A DNA stretch of 49,011 bases, from the NCBI GenBank assembly GCA_963803295.1, contig CAWDMC010000006.1, forward strand, positions 1 through 49,011, written 5' to 3'. Within the stretch, counting starts at the first letter, position 1, and every line of letters begins with the position of its first letter. The notes beneath the pieces are model-generated. The model saw only the letters and a program-made list of their open reading frames with translations. It did not search any database and was not told where the DNA came from. This DNA comes from CAWDMC01 sp963803295 (GTDB lineage Bacteria; Acidobacteriota; Terriglobia; UBA7540). A program made the translations under genes and the position numbers. Shown piece by piece: positions 7,658 to 16,534 of this stretch.

Positions 7658-10364
7658 TTAAGTTTCACCAGCACGCTGTCCAAGCTTCCTCCGAACACGC
7701 GCGAGGCCTGGCTCAGCCCGCCACGGAGGGAGAATACCGGGCAGCAAATCGAAGTCCTGCCGGTCGATGGTGAGATTCTCTGTCAGGTGCGCCTCAATGA
7801 GATCAAGCCACTGCTTTTGTTCGGGCGTAAAGGTTTTTCCGGCGGTCACTTTCTCGATGGCCCTTTCCACGCGCTCCCCCGCCGTGTAAAGCGGCTCTTC
7901 GTCCTTGGCCGCGTGCTTGACCATGGAAATGATGTCCACCAGCGCCTTGTGATAGTGGACCTCGTGAGCTTTTTGGAGGTTCGGCACGCTGAAACGCTCG
8001 GGGCTGCCGGCCAGCTTTTGTTTCAGCTCCGAAAGGGCTTGGGGGCTCCAATTGCGCGGGCGCTCCAGCAGGATGCGGATGGCTTCAATGTGCGCAGGAT
8101 TCTCGCGGACGAAGCGCGCAAATGCCGTGAGATAGTCTTCGGGCTTGTATTCCTTCCCCCCGGCCCCTTTCACCAGCCATTCGGACGTGACGGTATCCTC
8201 GGTTTCATAAGCAATAAGAAACGAGCGAGGAGCACGGTCGTAATTCATCAAGAGGTCTTGGAACGCGTGGTCTCTCAGCAGTGCCATCGCTCCGGTGAAG
8301 TCCCGGCGAAGTTCGGCTGGAAGTTCCTTGGCGTACTTCGCCATATCGCCACTGGGAATAAACCTCGCGAACTCTTCACGGGCTTTGGCCGACATCTGCT
8401 TATCAATGCGGTGAAGGCGCTTAACGAGCCGCCGGATGTTGTAATCCCGATCGCGGTTCTCCCAGATGTCCTCGATGACTTCCACAATGGTGCGAATCTC
8501 TGGGTCGGGAAGGTCCGCCGTGATGTCAGTGGCGTTGCGGAAGTACTCGAGGAGAGTTCCACCGAAACAATCGAATACGACAAAGTGCGATTTGTCCGGG
8601 TAGTGCTCACCCTTCCGCGTGCCGCGCCCGAGCATCTGCTCAAAAAGGATGCGGGACTTTACCGGACGGAGAAAGACGATGAATTCAAGATCGGGGATAT
8701 CAACTCCGGTGGAGAGCATGTCCACAGTCACGACGACGCCGGGAAGCTGGCGATTGCGGAATTCACGGATGCGCTGAAGCGGCCGATCGACGCGGCCCGT
8801 AATTTTCTGGACGAACGCGTCGCCCCGGCCGAGTGCGTCGCGAGCCATGTCTACGAGTTGGTCGGCGTGGGAGGTGTGCGGCAAATCGTTTACGGCAAAA
8901 ATGAGCGTCTTGGGAAAGCGCCCGCATTTTTCTTCGTGGACAAGGCAGTATTTCTTTATCTCCTCCAGGATTTTCTGATTGGAGTCGGGAGAGGTGACTT
9001 TCTCTTCGACTTCGGTGGTGTCAAATTGCCGCTCGTCCTCGAGAAGATCAAGCTGTTTTGCGCCCGTCTGCGTGTTTACGACGCCGACTTGCTCGCCTTC
9101 TTTGAGGAACACGCCTTGCATGCGGACATTGGAATTGATGGCGACAGGATCATAGTCAACGAGGAAGCCCTCGCGGACCGCTCTTTCATATTCATAACGG
9201 TATACCACGTCCTTAAAGTACCCCGTGGTATGCGCGGCGGGGGTGGCCGTCAAGCCGATTTTGATGGCGTCGAAGTGATCCAGGGTCTGCCGCCAGATTG
9301 CGGCCTCCGAAGCGGTATATCCGCGGTGGCATTCATCGGCGATTACGAGGTCGAAGGCATGAATGGGGATTTCGAGTTGTTGGGCATCCTCGTCAATCGC
9401 CTCATCGCCCAGGTTGAAAATGGCGTTCCGGCCGAAGAGGTTCACCGTCATGCGCTGGATGGTGGAGACGTAAACGAACGCATGGCCGGGCTTGGGATTG
9501 GTCAGGTAGGAATTCGGGAGGACTTTGGGGTCGAATTTCTCGTCCTCGTCGAAATCCTCGCGGTGGAAGCGCTGGCTATAGACCTCGTAAATTTTATCGA
9601 ACTTCTGGTTTGGCTCCGGGTCGTGGGACGCAAAGGCTCGCACCGCCTGGGCCGCCAGCGCGCGACGGTCCACGAGGAAGAGAATGCGCTTGGCCACGCC
9701 CGATTTCATGAGGTGGTAAACCTGATTCACCATGGAAGGTTTTTCCGGTTCCGGTCGCCATGGCCACCAGCATATGCCGTTTCCGGTTAAAAATGGCCTT
9801 TTCGATCGCGGCGTTGGCTTCGCGCTGATACGGGCGGAGGCGGGGATGGTCGTTGGGTCGCGAGAGGAGCGCTTCAGTCACTTCGTCTATGTTGCGCGAC
9901 AGGAATTCCCTAAGAGCTTGCGGCGTGTGGAACGCGGCGATTTGATGCGACCGATTGAGTGGGTGGCGGACGTCATGATGCCAGGTGATTTCGCCGTTCG
10001 TGGAATACAAGAACGGCACACCGAATCCGCTGAAATCAAAGGGGCTCGGTTGCAGTCCGCGAGAATATCGCTCGGCTTGCAGCAGAACTTCCTGCGGACC
10101 GAGCGTCAACTTCTTCGCTTCCACAACCCCAAGAATCTGGCCGTTGGTACAGAGGGCGTAATCCGCCGGGCCTGTCTCGGTGGGATATTCTTCAATGGCA
10201 CAGTCGCTGTATACGCTGAGGGGGCTGTTGGGTTCGAAGGGAACAACAGTCCAACCTGCCGCTCGGAGCTTGAGGTCAACGATGTGCTTTCGAGTCAGGT
10301 ATTCAGATTTGGCCGGAGACGGCTTCTGCACATGGGAGACGCGTTTGGGCTTATGTGGCTGCAT
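7658..10364 (-). pseudogene. hsdR: Type I restriction endonuclease HsdR, one frameshift
   Basis: ATP-dependent translocase and nuclease subunit. The first part (about 210 residues) has a PD-(D/E)XK-type nuclease domain with Asp68 (PADYAL) and E82-x-K84 (VEAKK), then the start of the SF2 helicase with Walker A ATGTGKT. The second part continues with MVNQVYHLMKSGVAKRILFL, motif II DECH, motif III GLTATP and motif VI QMLGRGTR. The join is at about 9735: GTGKTF should be followed by TMVNQV, and one missing base in TTCCATGG explains the break. Restored length is about 900 residues. The break falls right at Walker A, so neither piece alone could work as a restriction enzyme. It is the first gene of the operon. 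Confidence 0.88.
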
Positions 10365-10975
10365 CGATTCACTACGTTCTGAGTCCGCCTATGATACAGC
10401 CAATGAGGGGAGTTAGCACAAGATAAACGGCGGGCCCGGACTAAGCTTGAGAGGCAAGGTACCCCCAAAGAGCTAAGGAGCTGTGAGCCTCGCAGCTCAC
10501 TACCGTTGGACATAGCACTAGAGGTGTAGCGGATCTTCCGTACCGTGAGGAGGCATTGAGTAGCTCGGCATCGCGTGACCAAGCCGGAATTTCGAACGAT
10601 CGCGAACATGCGAGTTTACACCACAGTCGAGGACTGGGGTAACAAGTTGAGGGATTTGCGGAAGTTGCCCTTAATGTTACCACCTCGCATGCAAGCGCAC
10701 CAAAACCTCACATTGTGATAAGCACGGTCAGGCCGTTGTAAATCCCGTTGGCCCACCAGACGGGCGGGGCGATTGACTTTGGCCAAGGACGTCAAAGGCT
10801 TCGGGCCGAAAAATCGTATAACTTGTGTCTTCGCTTCCCCATGCGCCGTTTCCCTTACTCCGGGAAAAGCGGAGAACTAGATTTGATAGCGACATTGCTT
10901 TCCGTCGTTTCAGTCTGACGATCACCATATGACGGAGGGCGCTGGTTGGGCTGTCCGTACGCTGCCACGGACCCG
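10365..10975. other. Non-coding gap between hsdR and the Argonaute operon
   Basis: About 610 bp with no ORF I can support on either strand. It contains small GC palindromes but no recognisable transposon end or RNA gene. It marks the boundary between the frameshift-rich type I R-M block and the intact Argonaute operon, so the integration junction of the latter probably lies here. The hsdR promoter should be within its left part; I could not pick out boxes with confidence. Confidence 0.5.
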
Positions 10976-12127
10976 TTACGAAATCGGCTGGCTCGCCCGC
11001 TGTGCTTCTTGCTTAAGCCGGTCCATGAGTTCGCGCTCCCAGTGATGGTAGGTTGCGGGGTTTTTCCAAAACTCCGTCCAGGCGTTATTGAGCAAGTCAT
11101 TGATAGGGGCGGCGGTCTTCAGATCGATGATTCTGCAGCCGATCTTCTTGGTGCCTTCGAAGGCGTGGACGGTGGCAAGTTCAAGGAGTTCTCTTGGGCA
11201 GGCTTTGCGGTACTCGGGTGTTTGTCGCGCTCCAGTGGCAGTAACCAGTGCATCCCATTGTTGATTGATGTCTTTCGTATCAAGTCCGAGGAGGTCCAGG
11301 GCAATGAGGATTGCTTCCATGCGCGCCTGGTCGGGCGGGTGCGAGGTGGTCCTGGTGACTTTCACGTCGAACGGATCGCTGTCTTGTCCAGCAGTGAGGT
11401 GGAAGTGTGCCCAGGCATAGGCGAGGCCGATCGTGAAGGTTGCAAAAAGATCACAGAAAAGCTCGACGGCCCAATGGTTCCAGGAGCGCTCAAGCGTGGC
11501 GAGTACGATCGCGTTGTACTCGGTTGGGCCGGTGGCGCGTTTGTTTGCCAACTGTTCGGCCTCAAAATGGCGGCTAAGTGCGAACAAAAATTTCCCGAGC
11601 TCGTGCTGAAACGGCTCGACCTTGGGGTTGTTTCTCGTGGCGATGATCGTGTGCCCGATTTCGTGATACAAGTCCGGCAGGTGCAAGAGGAAATCGGATT
11701 CTGCTGGTGGAACCTCCAATAAGTGCAGTCCGGTGTGAATAGCGAAGTATGATCGCGCGGTGCACGTCACCACGGGGGCGGGCAGGGGATGCTTGATCTC
11801 CTTGTGAAGCTGCAAAACAAGGCGGTTCATAAACAAGTCGTCATCATTGGTGCGGTTGAGCGCGGCAATACCGGTGGTCTCGATATCCGCGACCTGATCA
11901 AGTGCTCGTCGGAAAAATCTGATACGCTCACGGAGGACTCCCGGATCAAGGATTGTTCGGTCTTCTAGGAGGTAGTCGAGTTGCCGAATGACTACATCTA
12001 GTTGTGTCTCGCACAGGCGCTGCAGTCCGATGAGTTCTGCTGATCGCGGCGACGGTATTTTGGTCTTGAGTAGTCGCGCGCGCTCCTTCGCCTGGCGTAT
12101 TGCCGCATCAATGTAAGGCTCGATCAT
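10976..12127 (-). CDS. HEXXH zinc-metallopeptidase-like protein, last gene of Argonaute operon
   Basis: A 383-residue protein with a zincin signature. YHEIGH gives the HEXXH motif at residues 155-159, and a glutamate in ELFCDLFAT, about 63 residues later, is a good third zinc ligand. A later SHPPDQARMEAI adds a conserved-looking HPP...R element. The N-terminal third is helical (IDAAIRQAKERARLL). No signal peptide or membrane segment is visible, so it acts in the cytoplasm. The start is the ATG at 12127, because it overlaps the previous stop by 4 bp (ATGA); the upstream in-frame start at 12163 would overlap by 40 bp. I know no established Argonaute system with such a partner. It could be a protease effector, a regulator that cleaves the XRE repressor, or a structural zincin without activity. 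Confidence 0.8.
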   Translation of the reverse strand: MIEPYIDAAIRQAKERARLLKTKIPSPRSAELIGLQRLCETQLDVVIRQLDYLLEDRTILDPGVLRERIRFFRRALDQVADIETTGIAALNRTNDDDLFMNRLVLQLHKEIKHPLPAPVVTCTARSYFAIHTGLHLLEVPPAESDFLLHLPDLYHEIGHTIIATRNNPKVEPFQHELGKFLFALSRHFEAEQLANKRATGPTEYNAIVLATLERSWNHWAVELFCDLFATFTIGLAYAWAHFHLTAGQDSDPFDVKVTRTTSHPPDQARMEAILIALDLLGLDTKDINQQWDALVTATGARQTPEYRKACPRELLELATVHAFEGTKKIGCRIIDLKTAAPINDLLNNAWTEFWKNPATYHHWERELMDRLKQEAQRASQPIS

Positions 12128-12477
12128 CGTCGTCCCTTGATCCGTGCTAGCGTGCTCGCGCATTCCTTGTCGATGCTGAGGGCAAGCTGCTCAAGTTGTG
12201 AGTGCTCGGCCTTGTTGGGTAGTCGTTGGCGTAGCGTCTTGGCGAGAGAAACGAGTACAGATAGCCCTGGTGGCTCCTGCTTGAGTACCACTGCCAGCAG
12301 TCGGACTTCGGGATCCGTGCTCTGGGCATCGGTGATCTTGCCGAGCAGGTCGGCGAGATCATTGCGTGCACGCTCGGCCATCGCTGGGTTGCGCAGATTG
12401 ACGAGTGCGCGGTCGATGTGGTCGGCCGTCTCGCGAAGTTGTTCGTAGATGCTACCGTACAGTCCGGTGTCGCTCAT
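12124..12477 (-). CDS. Small helical protein of the Argonaute operon
   Basis: A 117-residue protein predicted to be all alpha-helix, for example YEQLRETADHIDRALVNL, ERARNDLADLLGKI and SVLVSLAKTLRQRL. It has no cysteine pairs, catalytic motif, signal peptide or membrane segment. It overlaps the Argonaute stop by 4 bp (ATGA at 12474-12477) and its own stop overlaps the metallopeptidase start by 4 bp. The position suggests an adaptor between the two larger proteins, or an inhibitor or antitoxin of the metallopeptidase. I do not recognise the family; function is unknown. Confidence 0.75.
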   Translation of the reverse strand: MSDTGLYGSIYEQLRETADHIDRALVNLRNPAMAERARNDLADLLGKITDAQSTDPEVRLLAVVLKQEPPGLSVLVSLAKTLRQRLPNKAEHSQLEQLALSIDKECASTLARIKGRR

Positions 12478-14846
12478 TCGGCTGCCACCTCTTTCTGCTC
12501 ATCCACAGCGGTTTCCTCCTCGTAGGAGAGCGCGTCAGGATCGTATTTGCCCGCATGTTCTCGCAGGCGAATGTCGCCAAGCTTGATCCTGATGGGTTCC
12601 CTGGTGCAGTCCTCCGGCCGCGTCCAGGCCAGATTGGTGAGTGCATAGACGTCCTCAAGAACGTGCTCGAAGGGCATGGTGCCCTCGATATAGCGCACGT
12701 GTAATGGCCTGGTAGTGCCGGGGTGGCGGTATTCCTGTCCCGTACTGCAGAGGTACGCGTCGTGTTTGCTAAGCACGAAGTATGACCCGATAGGTGGGTT
12801 GTTCGTGCGCTCGTGCCCTCCCATCGGGTGTTGAACGTTAAAGAGGCGCACGGATGCCGCCCCTGACTCTGGGATCTCCACAAGCGTCACGCTGCACGTA
12901 TCCGGGAGTAGCCCTTCCTGTTTCAGTGTGGCAACAGCGTCTTTGATGCCGGCCTGTTCTGTCGAGAACAATCGTCCGTCGCGCTGGACAACGATATTGT
13001 GAATACTCGTCGTGGTGGCTTCGTCACGGATCGCATCGTAGAGGACCTGGCGAACCTGTTTTTTGCTGAGGCGCTCCTTTTGCGTGGAGGTTTTCATGAT
13101 CGACCTGATGGACGAGCCGCTCGTGCCGACCAGCGTAAAGCAGGCCGTGTTGACGAGCACGTCGATCGCTATGGTCAAGTCCGCGTGTAGTGGCGTGGCA
13201 AGGACAAACGGCCAGCGCTCGTTGGTCAGGAGCACCTTGGTCAGGGCTACGTTGCGTAAGTACCCGTTGACCTTGCCTTGCTTCTCTCGCAAGAGCTGAT
13301 AATCTGTCTGCCCCGGCGGCTGGTAGTAGCACTGCGTCGTCAGGGTGGTATGGATCACGCTGACATAGATGCCACGATCGCGCAGCTTGCGCATGACCAT
13401 GGCGGCGAGTTGGTCATGCTCGCGGTTCTTCCGATCAACGGTCTCGTGGAGCATGGCGATCCCAAATCCCGGAGTGGGGCTGTACTGTTCGATGGCCGCC
13501 AGGATCGTGCGTCCTTGCTCACCATACGTCTTTGGACCAAGGTCGTCATACGGGATAACCTCTGGATCGTAGGGGAGTTCTTGTGGGTAGAGCGCATTCA
13601 CGGTTCGTTTCAGGTCGTCGAGAAATGCCGGGCCGTGCGTGTTGATCACAGACGTTGGGAGGATGATGTATTGCTTTTCAAGGGGCTTGGTCGCGTGCGG
13701 ACCAATGTTGCGGTCAAAGAGCGCGTCGCGACGTTGGTCCCCGAGTTGTTCGATGCTTACATACATTGCTCCCGTGGTGCCGCGAACGGTCAAAACGGTG
13801 TCGTTGCCAAAGGCGAGGTCTGGCGGCAAGAACACCTGGCGCTTTATGGTGATGGGGGCCTTGCTGACCGTCACCGTCTTGTCATCCAGTTGGATGCTTG
13901 CGAGGTGGGTGTTGGCGAAGTCGCGGATAAGTCTTCGTCGTACGTGTGGCGCAAGTATCGTCTGCTGGTGCACGCGGCGGATGCGCGCGTCGCTTGTGTC
14001 GAATACGGCGTAGCAAAGTGCTGCCGCCGCATGCATCGGCTCGCTGCGGCCGGTCATGTAGACTAGTGCTGCGCTGTTCTGGGGGAGGTTCGTGACTTCC
14101 CGTGGGAAGGGCTTTGGGGCGTGATCCATTATGTACTGCAACAGTGACACGAGTCGCCCGTTGTCGGGGATCATCTGTTGGCTAACGCTCAAGCCCGTGA
14201 TGTCGTGGAGTTTTACCTCGTACCACTGGTTGCCGTAATGGTAAACGACTCTGGTGTGCTTGTACCTGCGGAACGTGTTGCGGTCGAGCGTGCTTGGGAG
14301 GGGGGTCTTTGAAACGTACTTGTGCTGGACGTCAACGCATAGCCCAAGCTTCCCGTCGGGGGGGAGGGCGACGACACGCACGCCGTAGCCGCGGTACATA
14401 ATAATCCCCTCCAGGTCACTGCCTTGTCGTTCGAAGAATGCATCGCCAGCTTGTGGCTGCCAGAGGTGTGCGCTCTTGAATAATGCTCCTTGTATGGCAA
14501 ATTGCAGGAATTCCGTGCGCAAGCTGGCAGTGTTTGATGTGGGACGCTCGAAGTCCAGTGTGAAGGTCTCTGGGAGCTTCTCAAAATGTGCAACCTCCCG
14601 CACGACCTGCATTGCGCTTGGGGGTTCTGGTGCATCATCGCGGAGTGCAAGATGTGGTTCGCCGCCCATCGTGACGATACCTACCGGTTTTCGAAACCCG
14701 AATCTTAGTTTTCTGATGATGGCGTGCTTGTTGGCCTCATACTCGTCGCTATCGCGTGTAAGTCCTTTGATCAGGTACAGCCGGTACTGGCTTGTCAGGC
14801 TTTGGAGGTTCGTGATGGGATAGAGGTTCGTTTCAAGCTCGGTCAT
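12474..14846 (-). CDS. ago: Long prokaryotic Argonaute (pAgo), probably catalytic
   Basis: A 790-residue protein with the full long-pAgo layout. It has an N domain, a PAZ-like region (about residues 190-290, with VVYHYGNQWYEVKL and ALVYMTGRSEP), a MID domain (about 445-550) and a PIWI domain. The PIWI tetrad can be assigned as Asp562 (AIDVLVNTA), Glu591 (TQKERLS, glutamate finger, least certain), Asp623 (VVQRDGRLF) and Asp758 (IRIKLGDIRL), so target cleavage is plausible. Typical landmarks GTTRPLHVRY and EDVYALTNLAW are present. In known systems such enzymes use short guide nucleic acids against plasmid or phage DNA. The start is set at 14846 (MTELETN) by the 4-bp overlap with the nuclease stop; an upstream in-frame GTG/ATG is less likely. 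Confidence 0.92.
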   Translation of the reverse strand: MTELETNLYPITNLQSLTSQYRLYLIKGLTRDSDEYEANKHAIIRKLRFGFRKPVGIVTMGGEPHLALRDDAPEPPSAMQVVREVAHFEKLPETFTLDFERPTSNTASLRTEFLQFAIQGALFKSAHLWQPQAGDAFFERQGSDLEGIIMYRGYGVRVVALPPDGKLGLCVDVQHKYVSKTPLPSTLDRNTFRRYKHTRVVYHYGNQWYEVKLHDITGLSVSQQMIPDNGRLVSLLQYIMDHAPKPFPREVTNLPQNSAALVYMTGRSEPMHAAAALCYAVFDTSDARIRRVHQQTILAPHVRRRLIRDFANTHLASIQLDDKTVTVSKAPITIKRQVFLPPDLAFGNDTVLTVRGTTGAMYVSIEQLGDQRRDALFDRNIGPHATKPLEKQYIILPTSVINTHGPAFLDDLKRTVNALYPQELPYDPEVIPYDDLGPKTYGEQGRTILAAIEQYSPTPGFGIAMLHETVDRKNREHDQLAAMVMRKLRDRGIYVSVIHTTLTTQCYYQPPGQTDYQLLREKQGKVNGYLRNVALTKVLLTNERWPFVLATPLHADLTIAIDVLVNTACFTLVGTSGSSIRSIMKTSTQKERLSKKQVRQVLYDAIRDEATTTSIHNIVVQRDGRLFSTEQAGIKDAVATLKQEGLLPDTCSVTLVEIPESGAASVRLFNVQHPMGGHERTNNPPIGSYFVLSKHDAYLCSTGQEYRHPGTTRPLHVRYIEGTMPFEHVLEDVYALTNLAWTRPEDCTREPIRIKLGDIRLREHAGKYDPDALSYEEETAVDEQKEVAAE

Positions 14847-15706
14847 GTGTTCCTCCAGCAGATGGACCGGAAGTTGCACCGCTCGCACACGGCCGGTTCT
14901 GTCGTGGAGGCGAGGTCGTCTGGGCTCGTGTTTTTGGGGTCGTCGTTGATGGCCAGTCGCATCGCGTCGGCGCTGATGCTAATGAGATCTTCGGCTTCGT
15001 GCACGTCCTCTGGGTTGATCGTGTGCTCCTTCGTATCCCCGGTCAGCAGTTGGACTTCCAGGAGGCGGATCTCGTGTGGTGCATGGTCGGTCGCTCCCGC
15101 TGGCCAATCACGATGTGGTGTGCAACGGGTCAGGGCGATGGCGCCGGTCACGAGTTGCAGCCAGTAGTCCCGCAATGCGTAGTTGTTGACTTTCCAATCA
15201 AAGATCGTCGGGAGTTGACCGTTGGCAAACGCGATGAGGTCGGGCACGACGCGCACTGAGGTATCGCCGTGGGAGAAGCTGAGTGCTCGCTGTGGGAAGC
15301 GCCACTGCGCTTGGCGCAAGATGCTCTTGACATGATCATTTCTGTAAAGGTTCTCTAGGGCAACGTGAATGTCTTTGTGTGCGGCAGCGAATGCTTCAGG
15401 CGTGGGTGGCTTGCCTTCCGGTGTGAAGAATGCTGTGGTCTGTTGTCGTTGGGCGAAGATCCGGTCGGCGTACGCTGCAGCTTGCGCGAGTGTTACTGGA
15501 CGATTCCTGAGTGAGGGAATGACAAAGTCGCTCATCGTGTCGTCGACGATTTTTCCGCGCCACGCATGGACGTTCTCAAGTTTGGAGAGTCGGTACGCCT
15601 CGTGTCGCAACGGGTCCTTCGCCTTGTGATTGGCGACGTGTTTCTTGTAAAACCACTGTCGTTGGCACTTTCGAAAGCTGTTGTGCGCGCTAAACGACCA
15701 GCTCAT
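14843..15706 (-). CDS. Cas4/RecB-like PD-(D/E)XK nuclease with four cysteines
   Basis: A 287-residue predicted nuclease. The active site reads as Asp156 (VPDLIAF) and D170-x-K172 (IFDWKV), followed by a QLVTGAIAL helix, as in RecB-family and Cas4 nucleases. Cys14 (FRKCQRQW) with Cys274, Cys277 and Cys283 (CERCNFRSIC) reproduces the one-plus-three cysteine pattern that holds an iron-sulfur cluster in Cas4 and AddB. It is joined to the regulator upstream and to Argonaute downstream by 4-bp overlaps. Cas4-like nucleases have been noted near Argonaute genes before, and a role in producing or trimming guides or in degrading targets is inferred. All key residues are present and the length is normal. 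Confidence 0.87.
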   Translation of the reverse strand: MSWSFSAHNSFRKCQRQWFYKKHVANHKAKDPLRHEAYRLSKLENVHAWRGKIVDDTMSDFVIPSLRNRPVTLAQAAAYADRIFAQRQQTTAFFTPEGKPPTPEAFAAAHKDIHVALENLYRNDHVKSILRQAQWRFPQRALSFSHGDTSVRVVPDLIAFANGQLPTIFDWKVNNYALRDYWLQLVTGAIALTRCTPHRDWPAGATDHAPHEIRLLEVQLLTGDTKEHTINPEDVHEAEDLISISADAMRLAINDDPKNTSPDDLASTTEPAVCERCNFRSICWRNT

Positions 15707-16065
15707 TTGTTTCCTCGTCGTGCTCTTGAGCGCAGGAAACCAAGGTAGTCGAGAAGTTGTTCTTCTTCATCATGTGTGATGTTGCCAAAGCGGTGGAACA
15801 CCTCGGTTGTGCTCTGCGTTGATAATCTTGCCTCCGGTATCGGGTAGCCTGCGCGCTCCATCAGGTGCTCGTAGGGGACGCAGTAGACGGTGGCAAGCTT
15901 GTGCAGCATAACAGGGCTCGGGTTCTTCACCTTGCCCGATTCGATCTGGCTGAGAAACGCGTTGCTGATCTTGACTTTGCTTTGCACGTCGCGCAAGGAG
16001 AGTCCCTGGGCCTCGCGCAGTCGTTTCAAATATATCCCGAGGGGAGTGCTGTCATCAGTTCCCAT
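15703..16065 (-). CDS. XRE-family transcriptional regulator of the Argonaute operon
   Basis: A 120-residue protein with an N-terminal helix-turn-helix of the Cro/cI (HTH_3) type: LGIYLKRLREAQGLSLRDV, then SNAFLSQIESGKVKNPSP. The C-terminal 50 residues (TTEVFHRFGNITHDEEEQLL) may form a dimer or sensor helix. The start at 16065 is preferred over the in-frame GTG at 16086, which lies inside the promoter. A perfect inverted repeat covers the -35 box just upstream, so autorepression is likely. It is the first gene of the operon and overlaps the nuclease start by 4 bp. Confidence 0.9.
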   Translation of the reverse strand: MGTDDSTPLGIYLKRLREAQGLSLRDVQSKVKISNAFLSQIESGKVKNPSPVMLHKLATVYCVPYEHLMERAGYPIPEARLSTQSTTEVFHRFGNITHDEEEQLLDYLGFLRSRARRGNK

Positions 16066-16072
16066 GTTGCTC

Positions 16073-16101
16073 ACCATAGCGCACACTGCTTGCTATGTCA
16101 A
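16073..16101 (-). promoter_or_regulatory. Promoter of the Argonaute operon
   Basis: On the minus strand TTGACA (16096-16101) is followed by a 17-bp spacer and TATGGT (16073-16078). The first base of the XRE start codon is at 16065, only 7 nt beyond the -10 box, which is where transcription should begin. The mRNA is therefore probably leaderless, and no ribosome-binding site is visible. Confidence 0.7.
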
Positions 16102-16105
16102 GCAG
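16086..16105. promoter_or_regulatory. Perfect inverted repeat over the -35 box: likely XRE operator
   Basis: CTGCTTG-CTATGT-CAAGCAG is a perfect 7-bp inverted repeat with a 6-bp centre. It overlaps the -35 hexamer of the operon promoter, the classical position for a dimeric Cro/cI-type repressor. No second copy was noticed nearby. Confidence 0.7.
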
Positions 16106-16422
16106 ATATTAAATGTAACGGGTTTAGAGCGGAGTAAGCCCTCGTAATCCTGAAAACTCTTGGCTCGTAGCCTGGGTTTGGCGCAGACTTCGAGCCAGCG
16201 GTCGAGATATTGATTAAGAGTTTGCTTGGAAGAATCGAGATTTCGTCCCAGGTCGCGCTCACCGAGCATCCGGTTGAGGTGCGTTTGCGCATCGCGCAGC
16301 CCTCCGTGGATGGTCTTGTTCAGGTACTTTCGTTTTTTGGTCTCGGCATCGCGTCCCACATACACCCGCACCACCCAGGTGCACGGGGCGCGTCCGATGA
16401 TCTGGCCAGTCTTGCGGGCCAT
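16093..16422 (-). pseudogene. Truncated phage-type tyrosine integrase, N-terminal domains only
   Basis: The ORF from the ATG at 16422 encodes MARKTGQIIGRAPCTWVVRV, then VYVGRDAETKKRKYLNKTI and LNQYLDRWLEVCAKP: the arm-type DNA-binding domain and the first part of the core-binding domain of Tn916/phage-type integrases. Similarity stops near YEGLLRS (about 16131) and the frame runs 12 codons into unrelated sequence. The whole catalytic domain (R-H-R-Y) is gone. The break lies about 30 bp upstream of the Argonaute operon promoter, so that operon appears to have replaced the integrase 3' end. It cannot function. Confidence 0.85.
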
Positions 16423-16462
16423 AAGTACACCTCCAGCTACGAGCGGCACACATTTGGCACAC
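16351..16462 (-). repeat. Integrase 5' end, repeat copy A
   Basis: This 112-bp stretch (first codons of the integrase plus about 40 bp upstream, ending in the motif TTTGGCACAC) matches 25962-26073 at 106 of 112 positions, in the same orientation and with no gaps. Confidence 0.9.
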
Positions 16463-16534
16463 ACTGCCGCGCTATGTGATTCAATTGTTGGGAGTTATAA
16501 GAGGGAAGACTGATCCGGCGTCAGGGCGAAATCA

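Noticed and set aside
7787..9790. A 667-codon ORF on the plus strand opposite hsdR
   Set aside because: It is the antisense shadow of a GC-rich gene; the minus-strand product has all HsdR helicase motifs and the plus-strand product has no recognisable domain.
10728..10928. A 66-codon minus-strand ORF between hsdR and the Argonaute operon
   Set aside because: No recognisable family, no ribosome-binding site and a low-information product; kept as non-coding.
13278..14066. A 262-codon plus-strand ORF opposite the Argonaute gene
   Set aside because: Shadow frame; the Argonaute reading has conserved PAZ and PIWI landmarks.
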